The notes: generated by a model not told the origin, from the sequence alone. Positions 1 to 12,603 are shown, numbered from the stretch's first letter. The stretch is 64,000 bases of DNA from Thermothielavioides terrestris NRRL 8126 (GCF_000226115.1 NC_016457.1:7564001-7628000); one strand, 5' to 3'. Numbers and translations are program-made.

Positions 1-1464
1 TAATCCTGTCGCAGCGCCCCGAAGGCGACCAGTGGGCGCCGACTGCGCAGCTGGTTGCCATCGGGCAGGAGCTCGGCCTGCACCTGGATTGCTCCCACTG
101 GAAGATTCCGCCCTGGGAACGTGGGCTCCGGAAACGGTTGGCCTGGGCGTTGTATATGCAGGTGAGTTGTTGTGCAGCCTGAGAGACTGGAATGCCCGTA
201 TGAAGCTGACCGGTTGGTTTTTCCGCAGGATAAATGGGGTGCCCTGGTCCACGGTCGTCCCTCGCATATATTTGCTTCCAACTGGGCCGTGCAGCCCCTG
301 ACTGCTAACGATTTCCCGGATGTCGAGTGGGACGAGAACGACGTCGAGGAGAGGATAGAAATCGAGCGCGGGCGTGTGTTGTTCGGCCACATGGTGCAAC
401 TGTCGCAGATTCTCGGCGAGATCCTCGAGACCTTCTATACGTTGCAGGCTGCGCAAGCTGCCGCCAACGCTGGCGCGCAGGCGACGCAACTAATCCTGTC
501 TCTCGCCAAGCCAATCCAGCTCAGGCTCAAAGACTGGTACAGCGGGCTGCCGGCCGTGATCCGCATGGACTCGGGGTTCCAGAGTAACCCCAACCCCTCC
601 AAGCGTTTCTCCAGTATCGGCTACCTCCATCTCGCCTATTTCGCCACCGAAATCACACTGCACCGGCGCATCATCCGCTCGATCGACGCATCCGCCGCCG
701 CCGCCGCCGCCGCCGCCGCAGCGGGCAGCACGTCCAACGCCGCCGCCTCCTCCGCCTCCTCTCCGTCCGCTTCGGCCCCAACGGTCGGCGGAGTCGACCC
801 CTACATCCAACACATCTGCCGCAGCGCCGCCAAAGCGCGCCTCATCTCGGCCATGGACTTTGTCAACCGCCTCACGCCGTCGCACCTGCGCGCGTTCTGG
901 TACTTCGCGTCCAAGACCAACTTCGCCCTCATCGGCACGTTCGGCTCGCTGCTGTGGGCCACGTCGCCCGGCCGGGAGGAGGCCGACTGGTACCGCCGCC
1001 GGCTGGGCGAGTACCGCTGGACGCTGTCGGTCAGCTCCAAGCCGGGCGAGGGCAAGGGGCTGACCGAATTCGCCATGGGCATGCTGGATATCTCGACGGG
1101 CCTGCTGAAAAAACTGCCGGAGAAGCCGCTGCTGAGCAGGAGCGGTAGCGCGGTGGACATAGATGCCGCTAGGAGACAGAGTTTGCTCGCGTTGGGAGGC
1201 ACCGGCTCGGCGGGGAGTAGCAGCGCCGGCGGTGGGTTTTCCATGGGCATGGGCATGGGCATGGGCGGGTATGGTGGCGGCGGTGCAAGGGGAGCGGGCG
1301 GCGGGAGGAGCGGCAGCATGAGCGGGCTGGAGAGCTACAGCGGGGTGCACAGCGCCGAGGCGAGCGGGGTGCAGAGTCCGCGGAGCCCGGAGAGCGAGAG
1401 CTCGGAGGAGGGCGGGTATGGCAATTTCTCGGCGACATCGGGCATGGCCGGCGTGGGCGACTGA
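1..1464 (+). CDS. C6 zinc-cluster transcription factor, C-terminal part (DAL81/TamA-like)
   Basis: The 5' end lies outside the window, so the zinc cluster is not seen. The frame enters at position 3, and a 67-bp intron (162-228, GTGAGT...CCGCAG) joins two exons into 483 visible codons. The region WERGLRKRLAWALYMQ, joined across the intron to DKWGALVHGRPSHI, is the middle-homology regulatory domain of fungal zinc-cluster activators. As I recall the family, it most resembles DAL81/TamA, co-activators of nitrogen catabolite and amino-acid responsive genes; that assignment is by memory of sequence style. The helical part is followed by a poly-Ala run (from about 692), Ser-rich linkers, and a Gly/Met-rich then acidic Ser-rich tail ending at TGA 1462-1464. 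Nuclear regulatory role is inferred from the family. Confidence 0.8.
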
Positions 1465-2551
1465 GTTGTCTCTCCACCCCCCTCACCACCACCCTCTCAG
1501 CGCCCTTGCCTCCCGAGCAGCCATCTTCGATGTGGCCGCTGGTCGATTGGAGATGGATTCAAGATGCGATGGCCGGGTGCTTCTCGACTGGATTGCCAAT
1601 GATGGAACCGGACGACGGACAGGACCAATTCAAAGACACGAACTGAGGGGCGCCCTGAACTCCAGGGCGAACGAAGGCTTAGGGATCAACTCACAGGGGC
1701 GCTCCCTTTGCGCCCCGTTCCTTTTACCTGTCCGGCGACGAGAAAGTCATGTTCGTGCGATCGAAAAGAAATACCTTCCGGGGGTAGAAAAAAGGGGCGG
1801 TGGTTTCCGTTTGTGCGGCAATGGCGTGCCGAGCACGCGATGTGGGAAAGGACCAGTAGCGCAGCGCGTTGGGCTGACGGGGCCGCATGGCGTCATTCGC
1901 TGCATCCCGACGGCTGGAAAGGGACTACCTACCTGCCGACTCGAGAATTTTTCTTTTCTCTCCTTTTGCTTTGGTTGCTCACTAAAAACGCATCTTGTGT
2001 CATGGGGTAAGTTGGATGGCCGGAGCGGGATATTGTGATACCCGCGCCAGTTTGTATCTAGATGGCGTACGAGGCGTCGTTGGTCCCCTTGCACGGCGCG
2101 GGTGGGCGGCTACGCTGGGTTATTTGTGGGCGGAGTTATCAGACGGATGGATCTTGGAATACGGGATACAGATTGTGCTTGGTTGATCATGATGGATGAT
2201 GTAGATAGACTACTATACCAATGCTGTTTTTTTCGGTTCTTTTTTCTCTCTTTGGTGACGGACGCGTGGTCGTTCTGAGTGAGCGTGACTTGCATTTGGA
2301 AAACCAGTTCGAAGTCTGCTCCATAATGAGGTGGCATCACAACTGTGGCGCGCAAAGTGTCCTCGAAGAATGAGGTTCATGTTGTTACGCTTCCTGAAGT
2401 AGTTACTTTTGCAAAAACAAGAGTTGGGTATCCAGCATCCAGTAACCACGCAAACTCAACCGACTCCTTCCCGTCTACTACTCGCACATGTGTATTTCAT
2501 GGATGATACAAAAGTCAGACAACGCGAGCCCTAGTAGGTAGGCAGGTATTC
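1465..2551. other. intergenic, no gene seen
   Basis: This is the spacer between the convergent ends of the transcription factor and the transporter. Short open frames exist on both strands but none has recognisable protein content. It presumably carries the two 3' UTRs. Confidence 0.5.
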
Positions 2552-4529
2552 TCATGCCTCGGTGGTGCTCTCCCGGTCGGCGTCGGGCTTGGCCTCGCCC
2601 TTCTCGGCCTCGTCGCCGCCGGACGCCGCCGACGACGACGGCGCCTTGCGCTTCTGGATCTTCTTCCAGCTTAGCCCGCAGGCGACCACGAAGGCGGCGG
2701 CGGCGCAGGCGACGGTGATGAAGTACGAGTTGCGCAGGCCGGCCAGGTAGGCGGTCAGCACGGCGGTCAGGCGGTCCTCGGCGTGCAGCTGGGCCAGCAC
2801 CTCGGGGATCTGCGACGCGCCGCTGTTGATGAAGGCCTGCGCCGGCAGGCCCGGCGCGTCCCGCTCGATGCCCGCCGTCAGCCCGTTCTGGAACACCGCC
2901 TGCGCCACCGCGATGAACACGGCCCCGCCCAGCGACTGGAAGAACTGCACGCTCGCCGTCCCCTGCGGGATCCACTCATGTGGCACGCTGTTTTGCACGA
3001 CGAGCACGCCGGTTTGGAAGCCGACGCCGACGCCGAGGCCTGCGGGAGTGGGAAGGAGAGGTGTTAGTTAGGTGGTGGAGGCGAAGAGGGGGGGGGGAGG
3101 GAGGAAGGAGGGGGACATACCGGTAAGGACCTGGTATCCGAACCAAACCCGGAACGGACTGTCGAGGGAGAAGGTGGTGATCATGCCGGCGCCGACGGTA
3201 AAAAGCACCATGCATGGCAGGATGAAGGGGTTGTAGTAGCCGACGGCGCTGATCAGGCCGCCGGTGCCGACCGAGGTGATGACGACAGAGATCAGCATGG
3301 GCAGCAGCTTGATGCCGGCCTGCACGGCCGAGTCGTGCTGGATGGCTTGGAAGTACAGGGCTGGGAGGCGGCGTTAGCCAAGGAATCCACTCACTCATTG
3401 CACTTATACTGCTGTGTCCGACGCGGGACGGGCAACAGAACTTACACAGGTAGTACACCAGCGGGAAGAAGGCGGCACCAAAAAAGAAGGCAAACAGCAT
3501 CGCGCATACGACGTCCCGGTTCTTGAACAGGCGCGGCGGCAGCGTGCCCTGATCGCCCTTCCAGATCTGGATGCCGATGAAGATGATGATCATGACGCCG
3601 AAGCCGACAAACAGGCCGATCACGACGGAGCTGTTCCACGGGTGCTCGGTGCCTCCCCACTGCAGCGCCAGCAGCAGGCACACGATGGCCGGCACCAGCA
3701 TGGCGGTGCCGGGGAGATCCAGGCTCAGGACGCGCTGCAGCACCGAGGGGCGGTCTCGGTCGTCGGGCCGCACCGTCTTGATGTGCAAAAACAAGAAGAT
3801 GGCCAGCATCGCGGCGCCCCCAATGGGCAGGTTGATGTAGAAGCACCAGCGCCAGCTGACGTGGTCGGTAAAGGCGCCGCCCAGCAAGGGCCCCGCAACG
3901 CTCGCGATCCCCCACATGGCGCCGATCAGGCCGAAGGCCATGGGCCGCTGGCGCAGGGGCAGGGTGTAGGACAGGATGACGACGCCGCCGGAGAACAGGC
4001 CGGCGGTGCCGACGCCGGCCAGGGCCCGGCCGACGATGAACGCGTTGCTCGAGGGCGCGACGGCGCTGACCAGGCTGCCAACCTCGAAGACGAACACGGC
4101 GGCCAGGTAGGTCCACTTGACGCTGAACATGCGGTAGAGCGAGCCGTAGGCGGGCTGCAGCGCGGTCGTGGTCAGCAGGTAGGCGGCGCCGTACCAGCCG
4201 ATGTCCTTGACGGACTCAAACTCGCCCGTGATGGCGCCCAGGGCGGGCGCGATGATGGTCTGGTCCAGCGCGACGAGGAAGACGGCCAGGCACAGCGAGG
4301 CGATGATGAGCGCCAGCTTGATGCCCGTCGGGTAGACCACGTCGGCGTCGTCGACGCCGGCGCGGGCCGAGGCGAGGGGGTCGTTGGTGGGCGGCTTGTG
4401 CATGTTGGTGGTGGTAGCTGCCGGGTTGGGGTCCGGCCCGCCGGCGGTGGTGGTGGCGGCGGTGGTCCCCGGCGGAGCGGGCTTTTCGAGCTCGGTGTCG
4501 GTGCCGGTCATGGCGTCTCCGTCCGTCAT
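2552..4529 (-). CDS. MFS drug/H+ antiporter, DHA2 family (14 TM)
   Basis: Three exons, 4529-3446, 3360-3121 and 3039-2552, with introns of 85 bp (3361-3445) and 81 bp (3040-3120), both GT-AG, give 603 aa. After a Thr/Pro-rich cytosolic N-terminus come about 14 hydrophobic segments. Family signatures are the first-helix motif LDQTIIAPALGAI, GRALAGVGTAGLFSGG, and the antiporter motif C region VAGPLLGGAFTDHVSWRW followed by CFYINLPIGG. The second exon begins in LYFQAIQHDSAVQAGIKLLP, also typical. It is predicted to export drugs or secondary metabolites at the plasma membrane by proton antiport, like the AflT and TRI12-related pumps. No biosynthetic genes flank it, so the substrate cannot be inferred. 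The start at 4529 gives the longest clean reading frame; a second ATG lies 6 codons in. The tail is Lys/Glu-rich and cytosolic. Confidence 0.9.
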
Positions 4530-6004
4530 GGTGCCGATCGAGAGGCCGTGGAGAGACGGTTAGGTAGACAGACAAAAATCCAAGTGTAGCCAGACAGATG
4601 CGGCGGAGGGAGCGGCGCTTGCTGATCAGGACTGAGGAAAAAGGTACGGCTTGCGCGTGGCCCGACGGGGTGTCGTCCGAGTCCGGTTACACGGTGGAAG
4701 CCTGTCGGTCGAGAGACACGATGTCAAGAAGACGCCTAGTGCGAGACAGCAGCCAGCAAACAGCAGACAACAGGCACCAAGCGGATTGGCAAGGTCAAAT
4801 AACTGAGGTCGGAAAGGAGAGATGGACTGCTGCTGATCGAAACCGACTTCAGATGACGATGACGATGACGAACGCCGGGTCCAGTAAAAAGGGAGCCGTC
4901 ACCCCTTTTAGTATTCGAGCCCAAACAAAAAAGTTCCTCAGCCGTAGCCTCACACCCAGTAGGCCGGCCCGCCATACAGCCGTGCAGCGAGGAACAGAGA
5001 TCACGTTTGACTACCGCGTGCTGCGTACTGCATGAGTCCACGACCCTCCAGCCGCCAATCAGGCACAGCAAACGGAAGTGTCACTTGCAACTACCCGTTG
5101 ACCATGCAGATAAGCGTTAATTCCGTGCAGAACGAAAGAACACCGAAAACTGGCACCCTTCGGACCTCGCACAACGAATTCCCTCCGCTTCTCCCTTCCC
5201 GAATTGATGGCATCCGTCACACCCCGACCAACCGCCGCCGCTCGTTAAACGTATCGATCCAGCCTTGCAGCTTTCCGCATCCAGCACGCTGCCGCACGTT
5301 TTCAATTCTGTTCCCCCAATTTTCAACTCGGTTTGCAGCGTGCAGCAATTGGCTGCTTGCCAAAACCTGGAGCCTTAACCCCCTGGATTGTCGCCCCCAA
5401 GGTGGGGGTACCTCCCCGGTAGTCGGGATTAAAGTTCACTAACGTTAACCTTAATGAGACAAGGAACTTCGAAAAAGCGGAAAACACCGGTGCTCGGCGT
5501 TCTTGTTCTGCCGAGGGCGGGCTTGGCAGAGTCGGTCCGTATGACATGAGACCAGGCAAGCAAATCAGGAACTTTGGCGATTGGTGGCTTCGACCGGGCA
5601 ATTCATGACACTGTGACTGCGCGGCAAGCGACGCCCTGCTGCTGCTGCTGCCGCTGTGGCGTGGGCTCGGGGCTCGGAGCGGCTGATCCCAGACAGGACT
5701 GGTGCTTACTCCCAAACCAACGCAACAGCGTCAACGCTGATGTGCATTCAGTTCCAACATGGGATCGCTGCGCCTCGTTTCCGGAAGATACCTAGTTACA
5801 CGGATGTTGTGTGCGCACGCATCCGCTGCGTAGGTCTAAGTCCTTCCAGGGAGCCACGTAACACCGAATAACACCGAACGCCACAGCCCAAACCCTGAAC
5901 CCAATCCCCATCCCCATTCCAACCTCCCTGAACCGACCGCCGTTAACGTAGGGTTATCCATATCCCTCCCTACCTCCAATGACTCGTTGTTAAGTGTGGG
6001 TTCA
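4530..6004. other. intergenic, no gene seen
   Basis: This is the upstream region of the transporter and the downstream region of RXT2. A short ATGACG repeat lies near 4855-4871. I see no convincing coding sequence. Confidence 0.5.
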
Positions 6005-7691
6005 TCACTTCCGATTCCGCGTCTTCTTCTGCGTCTGCGCCGTGTCCTCCTCGACCTCGTCCTCGCCCTTCTTCAGGTCCTCGGTCAGGCCCCACTCCTC
6101 CTTGTCGTACCAGTCCTCGCCGTCCGACATGTCGCGGTCGGGCCCGCAGTGCGCCTCCGCCTTGGCCCACCGCCACACCGTCTTGCGGTACCGGTCCGCC
6201 TTGAGCAGGCCCTCGTACAGCCGCCGCGTGCCCCGGCAGATCTCCTCCTGCTTCTGCACGTACAGCAGCAGCAGCCGCCGCACCTCCTCTGCCTCCGCCT
6301 CCGGCAGGCCCAGGTCGCGGTCCGCGTGCGCCGCCGCCGGCAGCCGGAACATCGGGTGGATGAAAAGCTCTTCGGCGCCGCCCTCCGCCGCGGGGGACGC
6401 CGCTGGCGAGTCGGCTGCGACCGGTGGGTTTGTTAGGCCGCGTTGTTGTGCTGTTGTGCTGTGGCCGGCGCTGGGTGCGTCGGCCATCTCCTCGTCTTCA
6501 CCGCCCGCCGTCTGTAGGTTGTGCGATGTTCCGTATGCCTGAGCGTGCCCGCCCCTATCCCCGGCGCCGCCGTTGACTTGCTGGTCTTCTTTGGGCTTTT
6601 CGGTCGAGCTACTTCGTCCCTCTGGCTCGCCCTCACCAACCGTATCCGCTTGGGCGTCCGGCAGTGTTTCGCCGTCGGGCGCCTTCTCGTCCGAGTCCTT
6701 ATTCCGCTCCGTGTTACCGCTTGGCCGTGCATCAGGTTGGGCTTCCGACCCGTTCTGGCTCGCTCCCCGTTGTCCTGATTCCGTAGATGTACTTTCTTCG
6801 AGCGCATTCGGGACCCCATTGACACTGGCAGCCACCGGGGCTTCCGCAGGAAGACGATTCTTGGGGCGGTTGAAGAAGCTCGCCGTGTCGGTGAACAGCA
6901 GCGCGTCGGAGTCGTCGGGCGAGATCATGAGCCCACAGGGCGCCCATGTGTGGTCGCCCACCAGCTTGGTGAGCAGAGGTTTGGCTTTCCACAGCGCCGC
7001 GTTCTCTTTCTGCATCAGGTTTCGCCCTTGCTCCACCAATTCTGTCAGAGCCTTCGACGTGAACGGGCGCGACAGAGTCGGGTGCGACGGCAGATCGGTA
7101 ACCGCCGTTAGCGGCGCCAGGATTTCTGGTCTCAGTCAGTATCGACGGCGCAAGGCAGGGTGCTTCATCAGAGACTGGGTGCCGGGGTAGCTCACGTTCG
7201 AGCCGGAGGGCCGAGTACGGATTTTCCTCGGCGGCCGAGGCAATAGCCTCCTGGACCTGTTCCTCGTCGTCGTCGCTCTCAATGTCGTAGCCGTCTTCGT
7301 CGATCAACGGCGGGTTGCGATTTATGATGGCTCGCTGGAATCCGGCGTGTTCGGCGATCTGCGGCTGTCAGCTCCGCGTAGGTCGCGAGGCGGGCACACA
7401 GCTCGTACGCACCTCCTTGTATGCCGCCGGGACCATCGACGACATCAGCTGGCCCTGGCGGACAAATCTGGCCCGTTTCTTTAATTTGTTGCCACGGTTC
7501 GTGGGGCGGTCAATCGACGAGTCGGAGTCGGACTCTGCGGAAGGAAGCCGGGAATCAGCAACAGTTCGCAGCAGTTTGCAACAAGTCTGCACACGAGCTG
7601 CCAGGGCACACGCACCGTCCGCCTTGCGCTTCAGGGTCCTCCTGAGCGCCAGGATGGTATCCATGATCATGGCCTGCTGTTGCGTCGACAT
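6005..7691 (-). CDS. rxt2: Rxt2-like subunit of the Rpd3L histone deacetylase complex
   Basis: Four exons, 7691-7616, 7534-7413, 7358-7196 and 7125-6005, with introns of 81, 54 and 70 bp, give 493 aa. All junctions are GT-AG and keep phase. The N-terminal half carries the RXT2 signature: ESDSDSSIDRPTNRGNKLKK, then YKE joined to IAEHAGFQRAIINRNPP, DEDGYDIESDDDEEQVQEA, and TELVEQGRNLMQKENAALWK followed by a short GDHTWAPC block. A long Glu/Ser-rich disordered stretch follows. A conserved C-terminal block contains DWYDKEEWGLTEDLKKGEDE and ends with a Lys/Arg cluster. In yeast Rxt2 is a nuclear subunit of the large Rpd3 deacetylase complex. The start at 7691 (MSTQQQ) is chosen over an in-frame upstream extension that lacks family similarity. 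Confidence 0.88.
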
Positions 7692-8601
7692 CTTGAGGGT
7701 TGAAGCGGCAAGCGCCAAGCGATGCGGAAGAAGCGAGGTACGGATCTTCGCGTAGTTACCGCCCGAAGCTGCGAGCTGAGCGACCAGTGGTTTTGGCGTG
7801 GTCACAGTCGCAAAGGTTCAGGTGCCGACATGGCCAAGTCCCGCAATGGCGCCGGCAAAAAGTGGGTCCAGCATCAGCCCATGACGAGAGCCCCTCAAAA
7901 ATAAAACTCTTGCCGCGACACAGCACTGGGAGACAGGGACCAGTCACATGCGCTCCGTATGAATGCATCATATATCTGTCTGTGATCTCGGGGGGAAATA
8001 GCGAGGGATAAGCTAAAACAGAAGCAAAGAAACCGGGAGAGACAAACAAATACCAACTGCCGATATACCCCCGCGGTAGATGATGCACTTGGTGCTCCCT
8101 GCGGCGGGTTTATCGGCATGCTCGCGAGCGGCCGAATTCAAGTTACTGTGGTAGTTAATCGAGAGCAACGGAGGCTTCATACAAACATACAAACGGAGTG
8201 TAAGTGCCGCAGCCAACAATGAGACTGAGAGTTCAAAAAGCAGACTGCCGCAGGAAGTCTGAAAGGACCAAAGCACTCTCCGTAACCCACAGCCTTGCGA
8301 TAAGAAATCTCTTGGCCGGTTGGTTGGTTGCAGGGTATGTGATTGCATTGTGTGGTTTCAGCGCCTGCTGGCGGAGGATGAGTTGGAGATCTGGGGACAG
8401 GATCACCAAGTGGCTCGAGTTGAGAGCCCGTCGGTGGTCTGAGATGAAGAGGGGAGGCAGGAGTGCCCCACAGTAGACTCGTTCCTTCGCTTTGAGATTC
8501 AGGAAATACCCATGAGCCAGAACACCATCTCAACTCAGGGGTAACCAACATCTCGCGAGGACCTCTCTCAAAAGTCGCATTTTGCCCCTGTTGCAAACCA
8601 A
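7692..8601. other. RXT2 upstream region, no gene seen
   Basis: This is the 5' flank of RXT2 running to the tRNA gene. No protein or RNA gene was recognised. Confidence 0.45.
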
Positions 8602-8675
8602 GCCCTCGTGGCGCAATGGCCTAGCGCATTCGACTTCTAATCGAAAGGTTGTGGGTTCGACTCCCACCGGGGGTG
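8602..8675 (+). tRNA. tRNA-Arg (UCU anticodon), no intron
   Basis: A full cloverleaf can be drawn. The acceptor 5' arm GCCCTCG pairs with CGGGGGT (one G-T pair at the end). The anticodon arm is TTCGA-CTTCTAA-TCGAA with TCT at 8636-8638. The T arm is GTGGG-TTCGACT-CCCAC. The box A and box B promoter elements lie in the D arm and the T arm. Confidence 0.93.
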
Positions 8676-9006
8676 ACCCGAATTTTTGCTCGATTCCAGT
8701 TTCGTTTCTTGGTTACCTTCGGATCTCAAAGAATAGAGGTCAAACAAGGTTTTTGAGGCAAGCACAAAGTCGTGACATTATCGACATGTACCCCCCTCAT
8801 GCTACACCGATTACCACCTGGACGTGGCGGTGGTGCCAGGCAAACTCGGGAGGACGTCGTGGTCGAAGGCCTCGTTGCTGTCAATGCGAGACTCTTATAC
8901 TCGGAACGGATGTATTTCAGGATCAATTGCAACAATGCTCCGAGTCTCCTGCTTCAGCATCTCCAAACATACATGTGTTCGATTTACTGACAATGTCTCG
9001 GCGAAA
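8676..9006. other. intergenic, no gene seen
   Basis: Short spacer between the tRNA and the 3' end of the small conserved gene. Nothing was recognised. Confidence 0.4.
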
Positions 9007-9345
9007 TTAGCCCTCCAACTCGTCATGCTTCTTGCTCTCGCTCTTGGCCACAGGCTTGCCCGTCTTCGGCTCGTTCTTGGAGCCAGGCTCGTTCTCGTAG
9101 CCGCCGCCGTGCGCCTCGTACTCCTTCGCCAGCTTCATCCCCTTCCAGGCTGACCACTGCCCCTTGCCATCCCCGGATTTGTTGGGTTCTTGCTGGATAT
9201 CTGTTGATACAAGGCGGCAACCAACCTAATGAGCATGCGATCGCACCGCAGTTTACCTGCTAGCTGCCTATGGGACGATCGCCTTACCTTCCTTGAGGTG
9301 CTGGCGGAGTTCTGGATCGGTGGGAATGCCTTTGCTGCTTGGCAT
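9007..9345 (-). CDS. small conserved fungal protein, 83 aa
   Basis: Two exons, 9345-9288 and 9200-9007, with an 87-bp GTAAGG...ACAG intron, give 83 aa. The protein starts MPSSKGIPTDPELRQHLKE and continues with GKGQWSAWKGMKLAKEYE, then a GGGYENEPGSKNEPK segment, ending in a Lys/Glu-rich tail. I remember this arrangement from short uncharacterised proteins in many ascomycetes. The WSAWK...AKEYE...GGGY...GSKNEP order is the recognisable core. There is no signal peptide or membrane segment. It is highly charged and probably soluble and partly disordered. The function is unknown. The precise in-phase splice and the conserved-looking core support a real gene. Confidence 0.65.
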
Positions 9346-10381
9346 CTTCGGCGGCCTGTGAGAAAACCGGAGGAATCGACCAGGAAAGCGGAAAGGCGCC
9401 GTCAAACGTTTGCGCTGATTCGTGACTCTGAATACCAATGCAAGAGTTGCTGTTTACATGCAGAATGCAAATGGGGAGGGTGTCCTGTAATGCTGTGATG
9501 GACTGAGCATGATGGTAGCCGCAACCCTCGGCCATGGCGTCATTAAGGGTCTCCAAGTCTAGGACGTCATTAGTTTCTGATCAGTCAGCCTTTGTGTATT
9601 CTGGAGCATACCATTGCGCCAGGAGAGCGAGTCACTTGTTGGCGCCGGCCCATTCCTTGCGCTTTTTATTGAACGGAAAGAATGTGTTGATTCCCTCCGC
9701 ATCCAACTGGCACCGTGACGTGGTGAAGTAAGAGAACTTAAGGGATTTGAATTTTGTTTTTGATTTTCATTTACTTATTTTGAACTACTCGAATGTAAGA
9801 ATTGATCACTTGGTTCAAAAATGAAGTCTATTTAGAGTGCCAGATGAGTGTTACTCTCATTCCGTGAAGAGATGAGGTTTTGGCGATTATGGCTCCGGTT
9901 CTGTAGCCTCAACCGTCTTCTCCCCTCTCTTCAAGCACTCTACTTGCTCGTATGTGCTCTAGGGGCAAAAGGAAGTCTCCAGGGTTCTCGTATTACACAG
10001 GGACCAAAGGACCAACTGTATGCTTCCTATCAACCCATGTCTTCGAGCAGCGTCCTTGAGTCCATATTCATGATTCATGTGTGTCTGCGGCGTAAGGGCG
10101 GGGTGCGTGTTGGTTCGGAAGGTTTGCTGACTGGATGCGCTTGTCCTGCATTCCTACCCTACCAACTGATGGAGTCTAGCTCGTCGGCTCTCCGGCTTCT
10201 GCGCACTCACTCCACGCGCCGTCCCGAAGTCCTGCGCTACATATTTCATCACTCGCGCCACCCAACCCCGACGGGGATCTCGCTGTCTGGGGTATCAAGC
10301 ATTCTTTTGTGTCCTGTATCAGTATCTCCTGTCTCCGCGATCAGCGTTTGCCCGTTTCCCCGGCTGTTGTTGTTGCCCCTC
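9346..10381. other. intergenic, no gene seen
   Basis: Upstream regions of two divergent genes. An AT-rich patch lies near 9730-9840. No coding sequence was recognised; an open frame at 9848-10423 has no family resemblance. Confidence 0.4.
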
Positions 10382-11135
10382 ATGGCAGACGATGAAGACG
10401 CGGTGAGTCACAACACTCTATGAAACTGCCCCTCACGCTCTTGGTTCCCACGTTGATGATTGACAGCAGAAAAAGCTGGGCGCAAGCGCAGGCTCCGACT
10501 CCAATTTGATGGCTTGTTCCCATCAGCACCAGATTCTCGCAGCAGCCCCCGAAACCGACTTGGAACAGCGTCGGCCCATCCCAGTAACGCTGTACCACTG
10601 GCGTCCCCCCACCGTCCGCGAAAAGTTCACGGTTATCCTGCCCCCTGGCATCCTACAGACAATCAAGGGCTCCGCATCGCTCGGCACGTTTTTCCTGTCC
10701 AAGGACCTGGACATTGGCGACACACTCTCCGTACTGCTCACGGCAAGCTCCTACGACGATCCCGAACCCACGCCGCCGTCCAGCAAATTGTTCGCGGACC
10801 TGGTGGCGCAGATGGCCATGCCCGACAAGAAGGGGCGGTTCTTTCAGTTCTTTTCCTTTCCCGTGCTCAGCGACAGCGCCGACGACGTCCTGGGAGACGA
10901 ACTCTTCCCGGCGTGGAAATGGGCGAAGCCCGACAGCGTCTACCCGCGCAAGGGGGGCTTCTGGGATGACGACCTTCACCAGGTGCTCGAGGACGGGGAG
11001 TGGAGCGGCGGGAAAGACCTCATCTTGCTGATGAGGGCGGTTTCGGAGGAGGTCTTGCAAGCTGTAAGCAGGAAGGATGTCAGGCACACGAGTTTCGACG
11101 GCGTGCTGAAGTCGGCCTCCTGGGGGCCCCTTTGA
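10382..11135 (+). CDS. hypothetical protein, about 229 aa
   Basis: A short first exon (10382-10402, MADDEDA) ends at a consensus GTGAGT donor. A 64-bp intron (10403-10466) with a TTGATGATTGACAG end leads into an open frame to TGA at 11135. The protein is soluble, without a signal peptide, and rich in acidic and aromatic residues. It contains the stretch VTLYHWRPPTVREKFTVILP, then FFLSKDLDIGDTLSVLLTAS, FFQFFSFPVLSDSADDVL and WSGGKDLILLMRAVSEEVLQ. I recognise no domain. The model rests on the long open frame plus a good splice pair in phase. A further 3' exon cannot be excluded. An alternative start at the ATG at 10509 would remove the first exon. Confidence 0.5.
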
Positions 11136-12603
11136 GGTCTGGTTTGATCAAACCGGTTCCTATTCGACTTGTCTTATTCTGTTGACAGGTTTACTTGGAA
11201 CAGGGCCTGGGAACCGTTTAACCCGCTAGGGAACAAGCTGCCAGCCCCCGATGGCCGAAGGCCGTATGGGAAATCTGTCTTTTGCTTCCAACCCGCAGAG
11301 TACCCAGCACATTACACAAAAATGCGTGTCGCCCTGACCTGCCGTTTCTGGAAGACCAATATACTCTCAAGATACGGATTTCATTCCGGGCGGGGCACAT
11401 GTGCTTCTCAAAGTCTGTGGGACATCGTCTCCTGGTACCGACCAGACCTGCGCGACGTCGAGAGCCGGTGCTCCCTTGGGCATGTGGAGACCAACCATCA
11501 TGCACGGAGCGTGCTGCCTGTACGGCGCCTGATTATGACCTGCTCCTGGATGAAGAACCTCGAGCTAATGAATCACAGAGCTGTTAGGCTGAGCCATTTC
11601 AAGTCAGGGTGTCGCTGGTGGTTGCTGGACTGGGGTTTGTGAATAGCCCGGCGGCAAGAAACTGGTTGATGAGCACCGCGAAGCTCCCCCTCGCCTTGCA
11701 TTATCACCACCAAGCCCAGCACATGGCAGACTCAATCCAAGGTGATGGTTTGCTCAGGGGAGACCGGGCTCTAGAGGCACTCGTCGGAAGCCTGGAACGG
11801 CTTGAGCGTGCGAAAGTGCAATTCAGCAGGTCGTCGGTGTCGTAGGGTTGCTTGGCCCCGTGGTCACAGCAAGAACCCGCTTCAGCGGGCTCCACACATG
11901 GTGCGCCCGAGACCGACGGCGATGGGACTCGCGGGATACAACCTGTTGAGTCAAGCCAGAGGCTGCTGTCTCCCCGAAGACGCCGGCGACTACAGGCGTC
12001 CGAGGACGATAGCAAGCCTGCGAAAGCCGATAGAGCCCCGGGCCAACGCAATTGGGGTTCGTCGCAACAACCAGGCGGACGAGTGCCAGTGCGCCAAAAC
12101 CTGCTGCAGCAAAGCCTGAGGGAGTCACCAAGGGCAGGGCAGTCCGAGAAATGCCCGGCAGAGGGTAGGGTAGGACGCTAGCGTCACCGCAGGTGGTGGC
12201 GGGAAGCGAAGGATAAACAATTGTTGGCTTCCGGTGTGCTGTGTAGGCGGATAGTGTAGAGCTGGCACTGGCAGAGTGGTTCAGCCCGATACGGAATAGT
12301 GGAACTTGTGGACAGAAGAAGTCAACTCAGGGGAGGACATTGCTTATCTTATCGCAGTGGAGAGTGCAAACCTCGGGTTGTCAGCTTGTGTCTGAGCTCC
12401 TTGGCTCCAAGCTCCTTGGCTCCTCGGTCCCTTGCATCATCATCCCCGCCTGTGCTCGGCGTCGCGCATTTCGTGTTCTGCACCAGCGACCAGCAGCCAG
12501 CGCTTCGAGATCCTTCTACGACCGTCCGCTTCGACATATTTTGGAAAGAGAAAAGACAGTCAAGGCATTGCAGCATTGCAGCATCGCCAGCCGGACAGGC
12601 ACC
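11136..12603. other. intergenic, no gene seen
   Basis: Several overlapping open frames exist on both strands, but none has recognisable content or a convincing splice pattern. The right end is the 5' UTR and promoter of the next gene. Confidence 0.4.

Noticed and set aside
490..1350. 286-codon minus-strand frame
   Set aside because: Antisense shadow of the transcription factor exon; Ala/Gly/Arg-rich reverse of its codons.
3414..4589. 391-codon plus-strand frame over the transporter
   Set aside because: Antisense shadow of the MFS gene; Gly/Gln/Arg-rich composition with no domain.
11169..11642. 157-codon plus-strand frame after the 229-aa protein
   Set aside because: No motif, no splice link to the upstream gene, and codons look random; could be tested by RNA-seq.
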